Source: Bolinopsis microptera
Taxonomy: Eukaryota > Ctenophora > Tentaculata > Lobata > Bolinopsidae
Assembly (NCBI RefSeq): GCF_026151205.1
Contig: NC_087076.1
Span: forward strand, 20,017,919-20,081,918
Length of the DNA stretch: 64,000 nt
Direction of reading: 5' to 3'
The notes under the pieces are model-generated. The model was not told the origin of the DNA and made no database searches. It saw nothing but the letters and a program-made list of their open reading frames with translations. This document shows positions 11,943 to 21,344 of this stretch, piece after piece. Made by a program: the position numbers and the translations under genes. The stretch's first letter is position 1. Each line of letters opens with the position of its first letter.

Positions 11943-14576
11943 CTATTCATCCTGACAGAACCTTTGACCCTCCAAATACCTTTTCAACTCTGGTTCTGAC
12001 TCCTGTTTAAACTTGCTCACAAACTTGGCTTCCTCGAGGCCGTTCTGAAGACCCAAATAGCCCGCTCCAGCAGTGTGATCTTTAAAGAACCCTTCAATCT
12101 CCGCTATTGTCTGGCTGTTCCTTTGTCTCTTTACCATGGTCTTGAGAGCGTTAGCGTACTCAAACTGGGCCAGTCCGTATTTGTCATTGTATACCTGGTA
12201 GTTGTCTCTGTACACATGCCACACCACATCTGGGGCTACACTGCTGTAGTAGGATATGAAGTTTATGATCACACTGACAGATGTAGAGGGGTACTGTAGG
12301 AGGGTGTTGCCGATTAGCTCGATCTCAGCTCCGTCCGAGGTCTGGACCAACAAGTCCATGTCTGCTCGTTCTTGTGGAGCTGAGGCTTTGTATTGTGAAA
12401 CAAGCTCTGACAAATCCTTTCCGTCATATATGGTCGGTTTCCTTTCACCTCTGATGTAACGAGCATATTTCATAAATATCTCGAACTTTAGTTGTTCCAC
12501 GAGTGTTTCTTTAGAACCCTTGGTGGCTTTGTATTGAGGCAGCAGGAGGTACACTATGTACTTCCTGTAGCAGTCAGCCCAGCTCTCGTCGATCATAGAG
12601 CGGATAGTTTTAAAGTACTTGTAGATCAGCGTCCAGGGTAGATAATGCTGTTCCTCCCTAAGGCACTTGGCCGCCTCAAATGCGGTGCTGTAAGGCACTA
12701 GCTTGACCTGAGCAGCACTGAAGATGTCACATATGACGTGAGCTCGGTCGCGGTGGTTCATGGTTCCGAGGGAGGGGTCCAGTGTGTTCTCTCTGACCAC
12801 CTCCAGTGTCTTGTCAAGGTTGGAGCTAGAGTAATGGGTCACGTACATGTGCTTTCCTTCGCTGTTCAGTTTTATCCACTTGAACGGTTTGGAGAGCGTG
12901 AGGACCATTTCTTTTTCTTTCATCATTATGTGTTTATCAGCGGTGTAAGACATAGAGTCGGTTACTATGGTGATTGGGATGTACCAGGAGTAGTTGAAGG
13001 GGGAAATGTCATTTTTTATAATCATACCACTATCTCTTACATACCTAGACTGAACCAGGCGAATCTGCTTATCGCTCAGAATTTGAAGCTCAATCAGGGG
13101 ATAATTCTTCTGGAGAATGAAGGAGTTCATGAAGAGTCTTAGTTCAGCACCGTTATTACAGTACCTGGTCATGCTGGTCAACAGGTCCCGGTACCTTGCT
13201 GTGGAGTACTTGTACGTGTTCAAGAAGTGGGTCATACCCGACTTGAACCCTTCTTCTCCCATAACGTCCCTCATCATAGCCAGAACAGTGGCTCCTTTCT
13301 TGTACGTGATGGAATCAAATATCTGGGTTATCTGAGAAGTCACGTGGATCGGCATCTGTACGGGGTGAGATGTGATGATATCGTCAGCAAACATGGCTTT
13401 TTGCCAGTTATTTATCATGAACTGGTCCATCATCTTCACATCGTCATAGAGAGAGTCAGCACAAGGGTAGGAGAGATAAGAGGCCATCCCCTCTTTCAAC
13501 CACAGGTCATCCCACCAGTACATGGTCACCAAGTTACCGAACCACATGTGAGACACCTCGTGTGCAAGCAGGTTTCTAAAGTCTATCTCGCCTGAACCAA
13601 ACCTCTGTCTTGGACGGGACAGAGCTGCATTTTCAGTTAAAGTTATCAAACCCCAGTTCTCCATGCCTCCAACCAGATAGTTGGGGATACCAATAGTGTC
13701 TAACTTCGGTAGAGGGAAGGGTATCTTGAAGAAATCGTTGTAGAATTTTACACTTTTTCCAACAATTTCAATCTTCTCTGCAATGACGCTCCTGTATGCG
13801 GGACGTGCATAATGTCTCATGCGTACTCCTTCAATGATCCGCTCCTCAAACACGAAATTGTGTTGAACCCAAGCCAGCAGATAAGTTGACATGCCAGGTG
13901 TGTCCTCAAACTTAGTACTTTTCCTGCCATCAGCCAGTAACACCTCCTTACTTACAGGCATGTTAGACGTGGCAATGAGGTTGTTAGGATGGATTACAGT
14001 CAGGGAGAACACTGCCCGAAACTGAGGCTCATCAAAAGACGGGAATACTGTCCGTGCTTTGTCTGGGGACAGATGAGTGGAGGCCATGTTGACGTACCCT
14101 CCACCATGTGCCAGGGTGTAGCCAGTTCTGTAATATCCAGTAAGTTTGGAGGATACTGTCCCTGAGAACAAGCTCTTTATAACATAATGTCCGGGAGGGA
14201 GAGCACTACCTAGTTTTATTATCAGCAGATCTTTGGCGGTGTTCCAGCGATGTGAGGAACAAGGTTTACATTTGTAATTCAACTTCCAGGTGCCATACAA
14301 CAGAGAGGTGGCTCGGGAGGTCAGGTAGGCTAGTGGATGGTTTAAACTCACACCTTGGACAGTGAGCTCGGAGATATTAACAGTTTCGCTTGCGTGAAGC
14401 CTGATCTCATGGCTCTGTTTCAGAACATCGAACTGGATATTAACGGAGCCGGAGTAAGTCCAGGAGTTGAAGTCAGTATCGAAGATAAGGTCGTATCTGG
14501 TGGGTCTGATGAAAGGGGAGAGGTCACCAGATTGTAGGGATATTATTGGGAACAGTAACAGGAGACATAATCTCAT
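11943..14576 (-). CDS. Secreted M1-family zinc aminopeptidase (aminopeptidase N-like)
   Basis: A single uninterrupted 877-codon frame encodes a gluzincin that removes N-terminal residues from peptides. Residues 1-18 (MRLCLLLLFPIISLQSGD) look like a signal peptide. Vertebrate aminopeptidase N has a cytoplasmic tail and membrane anchor that are absent here, and there is no C-terminal hydrophobic tail, so the product is probably secreted. The N-terminal beta-saddle domain spans about 20-220. The exopeptidase motif is GGMENWG (303-309; the usual form is GAMEN). The zinc site is HEVSH (339-343) plus Glu362 in WLKEGMASY, with the exact 18-residue spacing. Tyr425 in SITYKKGA fits the catalytic transition-state tyrosine. 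The C-terminal helical ERAP1-like domain begins near 540 (FKWIKLNSEGK). All key residues are present and the length is normal. The ATG at 14576 is chosen because it opens directly into the signal peptide. An animal gene of this family usually has many introns; none is seen here. Confidence 0.95.
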   Translation of the reverse strand: MRLCLLLLFPIISLQSGDLSPFIRPTRYDLIFDTDFNSWTYSGSVNIQFDVLKQSHEIRLHASETVNISELTVQGVSLNHPLAYLTSRATSLLYGTWKLNYKCKPCSSHRWNTAKDLLIIKLGSALPPGHYVIKSLFSGTVSSKLTGYYRTGYTLAHGGGYVNMASTHLSPDKARTVFPSFDEPQFRAVFSLTVIHPNNLIATSNMPVSKEVLLADGRKSTKFEDTPGMSTYLLAWVQHNFVFEERIIEGVRMRHYARPAYRSVIAEKIEIVGKSVKFYNDFFKIPFPLPKLDTIGIPNYLVGGMENWGLITLTENAALSRPRQRFGSGEIDFRNLLAHEVSHMWFGNLVTMYWWDDLWLKEGMASYLSYPCADSLYDDVKMMDQFMINNWQKAMFADDIITSHPVQMPIHVTSQITQIFDSITYKKGATVLAMMRDVMGEEGFKSGMTHFLNTYKYSTARYRDLLTSMTRYCNNGAELRLFMNSFILQKNYPLIELQILSDKQIRLVQSRYVRDSGMIIKNDISPFNYSWYIPITIVTDSMSYTADKHIMMKEKEMVLTLSKPFKWIKLNSEGKHMYVTHYSSSNLDKTLEVVRENTLDPSLGTMNHRDRAHVICDIFSAAQVKLVPYSTAFEAAKCLREEQHYLPWTLIYKYFKTIRSMIDESWADCYRKYIVYLLLPQYKATKGSKETLVEQLKFEIFMKYARYIRGERKPTIYDGKDLSELVSQYKASAPQERADMDLLVQTSDGAEIELIGNTLLQYPSTSVSVIINFISYYSSVAPDVVWHVYRDNYQVYNDKYGLAQFEYANALKTMVKRQRNSQTIAEIEGFFKDHTAGAGYLGLQNGLEEAKFVSKFKQESEPELKRYLEGQRFCQDE

Positions 14577-15047
14577 GCTACGTTACCATCCGCTAATCAA
14601 CAGCTACTAGTCCTAAAATAAGGGGTAACTAGTCAAGCAAAAGTTAATCGTTCTAAAAAACTGCTGCGACTCATCTCTGAAACTTAGAATCTACGTTAAA
14701 ACAAAATACTCGACTAATACCAAAGCCACAATCCTAAAGCAAAACGCTTGATCAAGACACTCAAGATAGATTCAACAGTACGGACTAAGGAGGTATGCAC
14801 TATTTTCTACAATGGTATGATTAGTGAGATGTGACTATTGAGTATATAGTCTGTATACTAATATATAGTGAGCTCAATACACTGCAGTATTACTATAACA
14901 TGTGACCTATCGTACAATAAAAGTCTCCTTTAAATCATTATTTGTAGACAGCAGAAAGCTTGACCAAACTTGGTTAATGGGGCTGACATTTGCACAAAGG
15001 GAGTGCTCACACGTGCACAAAGGAATATAAATACCAAGCTCTATTAC
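14577..15047. other. 5' flank of the aminopeptidase gene
   Basis: No coding sequence is recognisable. TATATA-like stretches on the minus strand near 14838-14870 lie about 270 bp upstream of the ATG and could serve a promoter, but in such AT-rich DNA this is weak. A 175-aa minus-strand frame at 14907-15434 is mostly made by the 15-bp repeat and has no recognisable domain. Confidence 0.4.
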
Positions 15048-15155
15048 AAAAGGTGATATTACAGTAAGTAATATCACAGTAAGTAATATTACAGTAAGTA
15101 ATATTACAGTAAGTAATATTACAGTAAGTAATATTACAGGAAGTGATATTACAGT
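15048..15155. repeat. 15-bp minisatellite (ACAGTAAGTAATATT)n
   Basis: About seven copies begin at 15061, 15076, 15091, 15106, 15121 and 15136, with edge copies carrying GTGATATT instead of GTAATATT. Fifteen is a multiple of three, so the minus strand reads as a Leu-Leu-Thr-Val-Ile repeat. That frame is not believed to be a real protein. Confidence 0.95.
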
Positions 15156-15987
15156 CTGACGATATTGCATTGTCTGAGAATGAAAAAATAATACGTTAAT
15201 TAACAACAACAAAAAAGGACAATGCATTAATTTCACACTATTAGTTTTGCGGAAGGGTCCCTCTTTCACAATATATGCTAAAATCATTAAGAGATTAAGT
15301 TTCTGCTTTGCTTGATCTGACCTATATAAACTACCAGTGCCATAGTAACACGCAAATTTGACGTCGTCCTCATTGATAAAAATAAAAACAAGCAATATAC
15401 AGTTTTCGTTAACTTCAACCAACAACGTCTTCACTCTTCATTGAAAAAGAAAATGTTTAATAAAATTAATACGTCAATCCTTAGAAATAGTATGTTTAAC
15501 GATAAGACCTAATCAATGAAACTGTATCAACAAGTTTCGTCATTGACAAGTAGGACAATAGTCAAATGATTGTTCTGTATCTAAATAATTATTCTCATAT
15601 TTAAATAAGTTCTCTCTTTTTTAAACCTAGAGCTTATAGTCCAGGTTTTCATTAATAATCAAACTGGATCTCGTACGGGGATCATGTACTCTATTAATAT
15701 TATTAAATTACAGATTTGTATTTTATATGTTACATTTTATAGTATGACGTGCGGACTGCAGAGTTTTTCTTTATCTGCTTCGCCACAACGGCTACACTGA
15801 CGAGTTTCTCATTGACGTCAGAATCTACTCACCAGACTAGATCACACACAGTTTAGGTCTACAATGACGACAGGAAGCAGCCTCTATGCACTGCCTCACA
15901 TCTTTATATTTTACTATACTACGCATCTTAATAGAGGGGAAAATATTGCTATAGTACTTAGGTACCCTCTTCTGTGTTATTTCATAT
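15156..15987. other. Intergenic
   Basis: AT-rich, with no gene seen. A 73-aa plus-strand frame at 15864-16085 overlaps the LINE fragment in another phase and is discounted. Confidence 0.5.
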
Positions 15988-17415
15988 TTGATCTTGTTAG
16001 GACTTACATTTACTGGACTCCAGAAGTGCTGGGGATATCAGTACATGGTCCTTCCAAAACTGAAGTGGCCTCTTGCCATCTATGATATTCCGTTCACAAC
16101 AGTTACCAGATGGGAACAGAATACCAACAGTTTCCTCAGAAAGTGGTTAGGGGTGGGGCACACTCTGAGTGGTCTTTGTCTGTTCAGTCAATCATCCAGT
16201 GTGGCCTTACCGGTGAGCAGCTTGACAGATACATGGAAGATAGAGAAGTGTCGACTGTTGCAATCTTATCAGACATCTAAGGATGACCTGATTAAAGCAG
16301 TCCAGCCCCAAGTTCGTTCTGGTAGAGTTTGGAGGCCTGAGACAGAACTGGAAGAGGCCAGAAGAGATTTGGTCTGTGAATCGGTGCGAGGGATGGTGCA
16401 ACCTCAAAAAAGAGTTGGCATCGGTTTTGGTGACTGGAAAAAACCTTGGGAGAGGATGGATGAGCGGGAAAGAGAGAGGGAGGTTATGCTGAGAGTGAAG
16501 GAGAACATTGAAAGAGAGAGGGAGGTGCAAGTAGGTTCTCTGGAGATGCAGAGCAGGTGGGGTGAGTGGAGAGAGCTCGTAATGAAGACGGATTTGAGCT
16601 GGCATACACTTTTTAAGTATGGTGACTCACTTATTGGGTTCATGCTAAGTGCTGTGTACGGCACCCTCTTAACCCCCTCTATGGTTTCCAAGTGGAGTGA
16701 AGATGAGGATGGGAAGTGCAAGTTATGTGAGGAGAGGATGGGCACCATTCAGCACATTTTGGCTGGGTGTAAGGTGGCCCTTAGTCAAGGAAGGTATAGA
16801 TGGCGGCACGACAAGGTTCTGAAGCAGATCTCTGAACAGGTTGTCTTCCATTGTGATCGCCGAGTGAACACTTATAAGAACAAGGCCGGCAATGGAAGAC
16901 AGTTCATTGATTTTGTTCCTGCTGGGAGGAGAAAAGCAGGTACAGACGACCGGAAGGAGAGTCGTGGTTTTGGGATCCTGAGTGGGTATCGGGATTGGAT
17001 AGTGCTGTCAGACCTTGAGGGGCAGCTTAAGTTTCCCAGTGAGATTGTGGAAACACGGCTGAGGCCGGACCTTGTGATATTCTCAAGGTCGGCAAAGACA
17101 GTTATTTGGTGGGAGCTAACAGTACCATCTGAAGAGCGGATCGCTGAATCGCACGAGTACAAACTCGACCGATACAGTGGTCTGCAGGCTGAGATTCAGG
17201 CGAAAGGTTGGTGCTGTTATAATGCCGCAGTCGAAGTTGGAGCTAGGGGAGTGGTTGCGCAGAGTTTGGAGAGAGCTGCGAGGATGATTGGTTTTAGAGG
17301 AAGAGAGCTGAAGAAGCTGGTACGGGACAGTGGGAAAGAGGCAGCCCACTGTTCCAGATGGATTTACTTGTTATCGAGAAAGAGGGAGTGGGAGTTCAGG
17401 AAGGTTGGAGCTTGA
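15988..17415 (+). CDS. 5'-truncated LINE ORF: RT thumb, CCHC knuckle, restriction-like endonuclease
   Basis: This 475-codon frame is the C-terminal part of a non-LTR retrotransposon polyprotein that would nick target DNA and prime reverse transcription. Residues about 18-95 (LPKLKWPLAIYDIPF...FLRKWLGV) match the RT thumb region. A charged Glu/Arg-rich segment spans about 150-185. A zinc knuckle C244-x2-C247-x8-H256-x4-C261 follows, then a PD-(D/E)xK-type nuclease with RPDLVIF (Asp361), WWELTVPSEER (Glu376) and HEYKLDRYSGL. This order (RT, CCHC, restriction-like endonuclease) marks LINEs that lack an APE-type nuclease. The RT fingers and palm, with the catalytic FADD, are missing, so the copy is 5'-truncated and cannot self-mobilise. 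The frame shown has no stop or frameshift. The ATG at 15988 is probably accidental, since family resemblance starts only near 16006. The exact LINE clade is not determined. Confidence 0.8.
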   Translation: MILLGLTFTGLQKCWGYQYMVLPKLKWPLAIYDIPFTTVTRWEQNTNSFLRKWLGVGHTLSGLCLFSQSSSVALPVSSLTDTWKIEKCRLLQSYQTSKDDLIKAVQPQVRSGRVWRPETELEEARRDLVCESVRGMVQPQKRVGIGFGDWKKPWERMDEREREREVMLRVKENIEREREVQVGSLEMQSRWGEWRELVMKTDLSWHTLFKYGDSLIGFMLSAVYGTLLTPSMVSKWSEDEDGKCKLCEERMGTIQHILAGCKVALSQGRYRWRHDKVLKQISEQVVFHCDRRVNTYKNKAGNGRQFIDFVPAGRRKAGTDDRKESRGFGILSGYRDWIVLSDLEGQLKFPSEIVETRLRPDLVIFSRSAKTVIWWELTVPSEERIAESHEYKLDRYSGLQAEIQAKGWCCYNAAVEVGARGVVAQSLERAARMIGFRGRELKKLVRDSGKEAAHCSRWIYLLSRKREWEFRKVGA

Positions 17416-18698
17416 GAGTTCACTATAACATCTAGAGGAACCATAAACGTTATCTCGTCGCCAATTGCGAGCTCTAACGGGTCTCCTCAAGTGACTCTCG
17501 GATCAGATGGTGGTTCAAGGGTGGACTGCTGGGGCGCCTGACAGGAAACCGTATTGCGATTAAAGCCCCGAAACGGTGTCAGGTTGGTAACTGATGATTC
17601 TGATCCATGCTCCTGTGAGTTTGCTGTTGTATCTCAACTTGCTAAACTGAGGCATCTCCGCATCTTGGGTGAATATGCGTACATCTTCATACTAAACCCA
17701 GGTGTGGCATGTGTCAGTGAATACGGGCGAGCGGATGCAATAGCGAAGGTGGTGTGGCAAGGCCTAAAAGACACAGTCAGATAGTTGTCAGCTCGCTGAC
17801 TGTAAGGGAGAAGGTATATCCGTATTTCGCTGCTACTGATGCAGTCCTTGATCTGGCAATCAAGGCTTCTCTGTTTTTCGTCTAACTATGTACCGTTGGG
17901 CTTGTGGAACCCGTAAGGGGGACATACATAGGTTGGAATGGTTTTGTGCACCAAGAGGAGTGAGGGAATGAGGGTTGAAGAGAGAGAGCTTGAGAGTTGT
18001 TAGGGTGGTTAGGATCAGTAGGTGGAGTGTTTGGTTGGAGCTTTCTGTTTTTGCTGTATAGCATTTTAGTCACTCCGCAGTTTATTAACTGTGTCTCAAC
18101 TCTCCTTTATTCATTGATAACCAAATTTTTAACTCCAGCCAATGCCGTCATCGTAATGTCGTCTACAACAGACACAGAAGCATGTACTATGAACAGTTAA
18201 ACTGAATGATGAAGACACCGATCTGACGACGTGTGTAAACAACTCGAGCAAAATTAACCGGTCTGATGATCGTTAGAACAATTTTTAAATCTAGCGTCAG
18301 GCTCAATTTAAATTCATTCCTAAAACGTGATAACTTGATAATCAAAACTGGATAATATTATGCGGTTTGTTCGCGCTCTGCAAGTTTTGAAATCTTCTAT
18401 CACTGCTTGTCAGAAAAGTGTGGAAATAAACGTTATAAATTCTACTGATTGTTATTTAGTTTTAATTACAATATTTGAAAAATAACATTGCAGCATTGCA
18501 GAATAATTCCAACCAAAAAGGAATCTAAATTCCCGACAACCTGGAGCTGCGCCAGAGTTAAGACCTACATTCAATACATATCTACTTACATATTACTACC
18601 TACTATCATGCATTGACAAAACTATTTCGTCGTGCAGAAACTAGGATATCACCACAGTACAGGGGTACTTTAGAAGCTTATTCCATAACACATTAAAC
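17416..18698. other. Probable LINE 3' region, then intergenic
   Basis: GC content stays higher than average to about 18000, consistent with a 3' untranslated part of the LINE above. A 76-aa plus-strand frame at 17554-17784 (ILGEYAYIFILNPGV...) is unrecognised and may be chance. No poly(A) tail or target-site duplication could be placed. The stretch 18200-18698 shows nothing recognisable. Confidence 0.4.
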
Positions 18699-18812
18699 CA
18701 GTGGCGTAACGAAGGGCCCCGCTGTGCGAAGGTGCGCCAACAGGGGGGCACTTTTTCAGCGGGGGGGGGGGGGGGGGGGGGGGGGGCGCCAACAGGCAAC
18801 GTTACGCCACTG
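18699..18812. mobile_element. Short inverted-repeat element (MITE) containing G26
   Basis: CAGTGGCGTAACG at 18699-18711 is mirrored by CGTTACGCCACTG ending at 18812. CAGTGGCGTA ends are common in animal non-autonomous DNA transposons. Inside, GCGCCAACAGG occurs twice. A run of 26 G at 18761-18786 may be real or inflated. No clean direct repeat flanks the ends; only the related strings ATTAAAC and TTTAAAC are seen. Confidence 0.65.
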
Positions 18813-19148
18813 CGTTTAAACAACATTTGCAACATCCTTGCACATAGATCGGTTATTCAGGTATAACGACAAGTCAGTTACTAAAGTAAGATAATAAGTC
18901 AAATAACGTTTTGACTTACCAAAAACACATGCGAGCAAATTGTGAGTTACAGACGGCATTTAGACCTAAGAACCTTGATTTTAGTGATGTATTGATAGGA
19001 AATACATAAACAGGTCAATGTTAGATGTGTGATCATCTTTAGAAACACTCTGGTAGATGTTTAGAGGCGGAATCAGAAAGGTTGGCATTTAGTTTCTCTA
19101 AATCACCTTTAAATAATCTTATCTAACTAGATTATAATTAGCTTTTTT
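18813..19148. other. Intergenic
   Basis: AT-rich with no feature recognised. Confidence 0.5.
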
Positions 19149-19250
19149 GGGTTCTTTTGCGATAGTGTAAACGTGATAGCTAGCGCCATCCAGCGCTAAT
19201 TAGCACTGGATGGCGCTAGCTATCGCGTTTACACTATCGCAAAAGAACCC
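19149..19250. mobile_element. 102-bp near-perfect hairpin (MITE) flanked by T6
   Basis: GGGTTCTTTTGCGATAGTGT at the left pairs base for base with the right end. The two 51-base halves differ at only two positions (GTGATAGC against GCGATAGC, and CCAGCGC against CCAGTGC). Both mismatches are C/T differences at CpG sites, as expected from methyl-C decay. TTTTTT lies at 19143-19148 and again at 19251-19256, a possible target duplication. There is no coding capacity. Confidence 0.8.
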
Positions 19251-19889
19251 TTTTTTGTTGTAAAACATTAGCTGATTAGCAATAAAACCCGCTCAAACTT
19301 CCTGATTAATTTAGATTGGCTGATAATTGAGTGTGCACATTGTACAACAGAGAGTGACTAATCATGTGATATTTGAGGCAGCAGCATGCTGGGCACCGTC
19401 ACTGTGTTGGTAGTCACAACAAACTAACCATTAATAACTTATAATCTACTAAACTAGTAAATCGTGGATTTTAGTTCTGAACATGAAACATCAACTGAAG
19501 CAACGAAGCAACTTGAGAACTTGCAGGATTGCTCTAAATTCTTCTCTTCTCTCAAAAAAAACATCACACTAGAGACACATTGCTCTCTCAACACAATTGC
19601 TCTAGATCACGCCAATACTTAGCTCATATCTACATGAGGTCTGATTACTTACTGTAACTTATTCTTCATACAATTGCAACATATTCTGCTATTTCAAGTG
19701 TCAACAGACATGTTTTTGCTTCAAAACTTTCATAATAAATATCATGTAATCCTCTTGTATTCCTTTACTAAGGATGATACTAAAAGAAAAAATAATCGCA
19801 GCAAGAGGTATACACAATTCTGTTAATATTTTAATACCGCCAATGCCCCATGTTTAGTCAACTGTGATTGATAGCCCTCCCCCTGTATA
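19251..19889. other. Intergenic, left shoulder of the macrosatellite
   Basis: No gene is recognised. Similarity to the array unit becomes convincing only around ACGTAAACGTTCTGTTCCGA near 19932 and may begin at about 19890. Confidence 0.45.
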
Positions 19890-20390
19890 AAGGTATCTGC
19901 TTTCTGTCCTGTTACTACATCCCACGTAAACGTTCTGTTCCGATATTCAGAGGTGGGGGGACTGGATCAGATATCCTCTTCGCGTGTACTCTGACCGACG
20001 GAGGTGAGACGAGCAGAGTAGCAAAATAGTCCTTCATTCTGAAACCCTTTCGTTGGTTGAGTTTCCTTGATTTGCCAGTAATAGGGAAGCTTTTACCTGT
20101 GGATCAATGTGATCCTGGTCCAGCTTTAGCATGTCTGCCCTGCCAACTTTGCTTCCTCCAGTTCCCGGACCTGCCCCTCCAGCAGAGCATCTTTTGCTGC
20201 TTGATAACATCGCCTAGCTTCTGAATCGCCCTCTTGAACAGCTATTCGTTGTCTCTGTATGCAAATCTGATGGTATTTTATGCTACATTCCCTCAGAGCT
20301 TCAGCCTGGACATCTCAAACTTGGAGTCCCGCAGGATTTTACATCTTTTCTTTTCTCCTTTTCAGGTAGTAAAAGTCGAAGAAGTTGTCC
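19890..20390 (-). pseudogene. RT block 0 (partial): LINE linker only
   Basis: This is the left end of the array. Only the linker upstream of the RT core is present, from the region equivalent to EYRNRTVYVG to the LKRRKEKM junction at 20366-20390. The boundary therefore cuts the retroelement frame just before the RT domain. Confidence 0.75.
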
Positions 20391-21331
20391 AACTACCACT
20401 GAACTAACATTTATCAGGTTATGCGCCACACAACAGAACTAACATTTACAGGTTACGCGCCACTACCCTGACTACCATTTCAGGTTACAAACGCCACTAC
20501 CACTGGAAACTACCATTTATCAGGTTACACGCCACACCACTGATCTAACTTTTTCAGGTTATGCCCACACCACAGACAAACATTTCTATCAGGTTATGCG
20601 CCACGACCACTGAACTACCAATTATCATTACGCGCCACAGCCACTACCACTGAATACAAACATTTATCAGTTATGCCCACTACCACTGTACTAACATTTA
20701 TTCAGGTTATGCTAGCCACTACCACTTAGAACTAACATTTACAGGTTATGCGCCCACACCACTGAACTAAACAGTTTATCAGGTTACGCGCCACTACCAC
20801 TGAACTAACATTAATCAGTTACGCGCCACTAAACCACTGAACTAAATTTAATTCAGGTTACGCCACTACCACTGAACCTAACATTTATCAAGAGTTACGC
20901 AACCACTACCACATGAACTAACATTTGTCAGGTTATGCGCCACTACCACTGAACTAACATTTATCAGTTATGGAGTGCGCACTACTAACCACTGAACTAA
21001 CATTTATCAGGTTACCGCGCCACTACCACTGAACTAACATTAATCAGTTACGCATCACTACCACTGAAAAACATTTATCAGTTATGCGCCACTACACTGA
21101 ACTAAACATTTATAGGTTTATGCGCCACTACCACTGAACTAACAATTATCAGGTTACGCGCCACTACCACTGAACTAACATGTAAATCAGGTAATGCTAC
21201 ACTGACTAAACTGAACTAACATTTATCAGGTTATGCGTCCACTACCACTGAACTAACCATTTACAGTTATGCGCCACAACCTCTGAACAACCATTTTCAG
21301 TTTTTATCTGCCACACCACTACTACTACTAG
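20391..21331 (-). repeat. 36-bp minisatellite block 1
   Basis: The monomer contains GCGCCACTACCACTG followed by AACTAACATTTATCAGG, 36 bp in all. The block is about 940 bp. The compound variant CCACAGCCAC lies near 20638, and the edge variant with ACTACTACTA near 21320. Confidence 0.9.
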
Positions 21332-21344
21332 AGACGTCCGGAGC

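Noticed and set aside
12738-13142. Plus-strand frames inside 12075-13595 and 14355-14537
   Set aside because: They are antisense shadows of the aminopeptidase gene.
14907-15434. 175-aa minus-strand frame
   Set aside because: A third of it is the 15-bp minisatellite read as LLTVI repeats. The remainder has no recognisable domain.
16207-16748. Minus-strand frames (114-132 aa) within 16207-17349
   Set aside because: They are antisense shadows of the LINE C-terminal ORF.
18641-18835. 64-aa minus-strand frame with a proline run
   Set aside because: The proline run is the G26 tract of the MITE read on the opposite strand.
20341-20390. Plus-strand 3' splice site (TTTTCTTTTCTCCTTTTCAGG) repeated in every unit
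   Set aside because: The pyrimidine tract is the complement of the Lys/Arg-rich linker codons on the RT strand. No plus-strand exon follows, only minisatellite.
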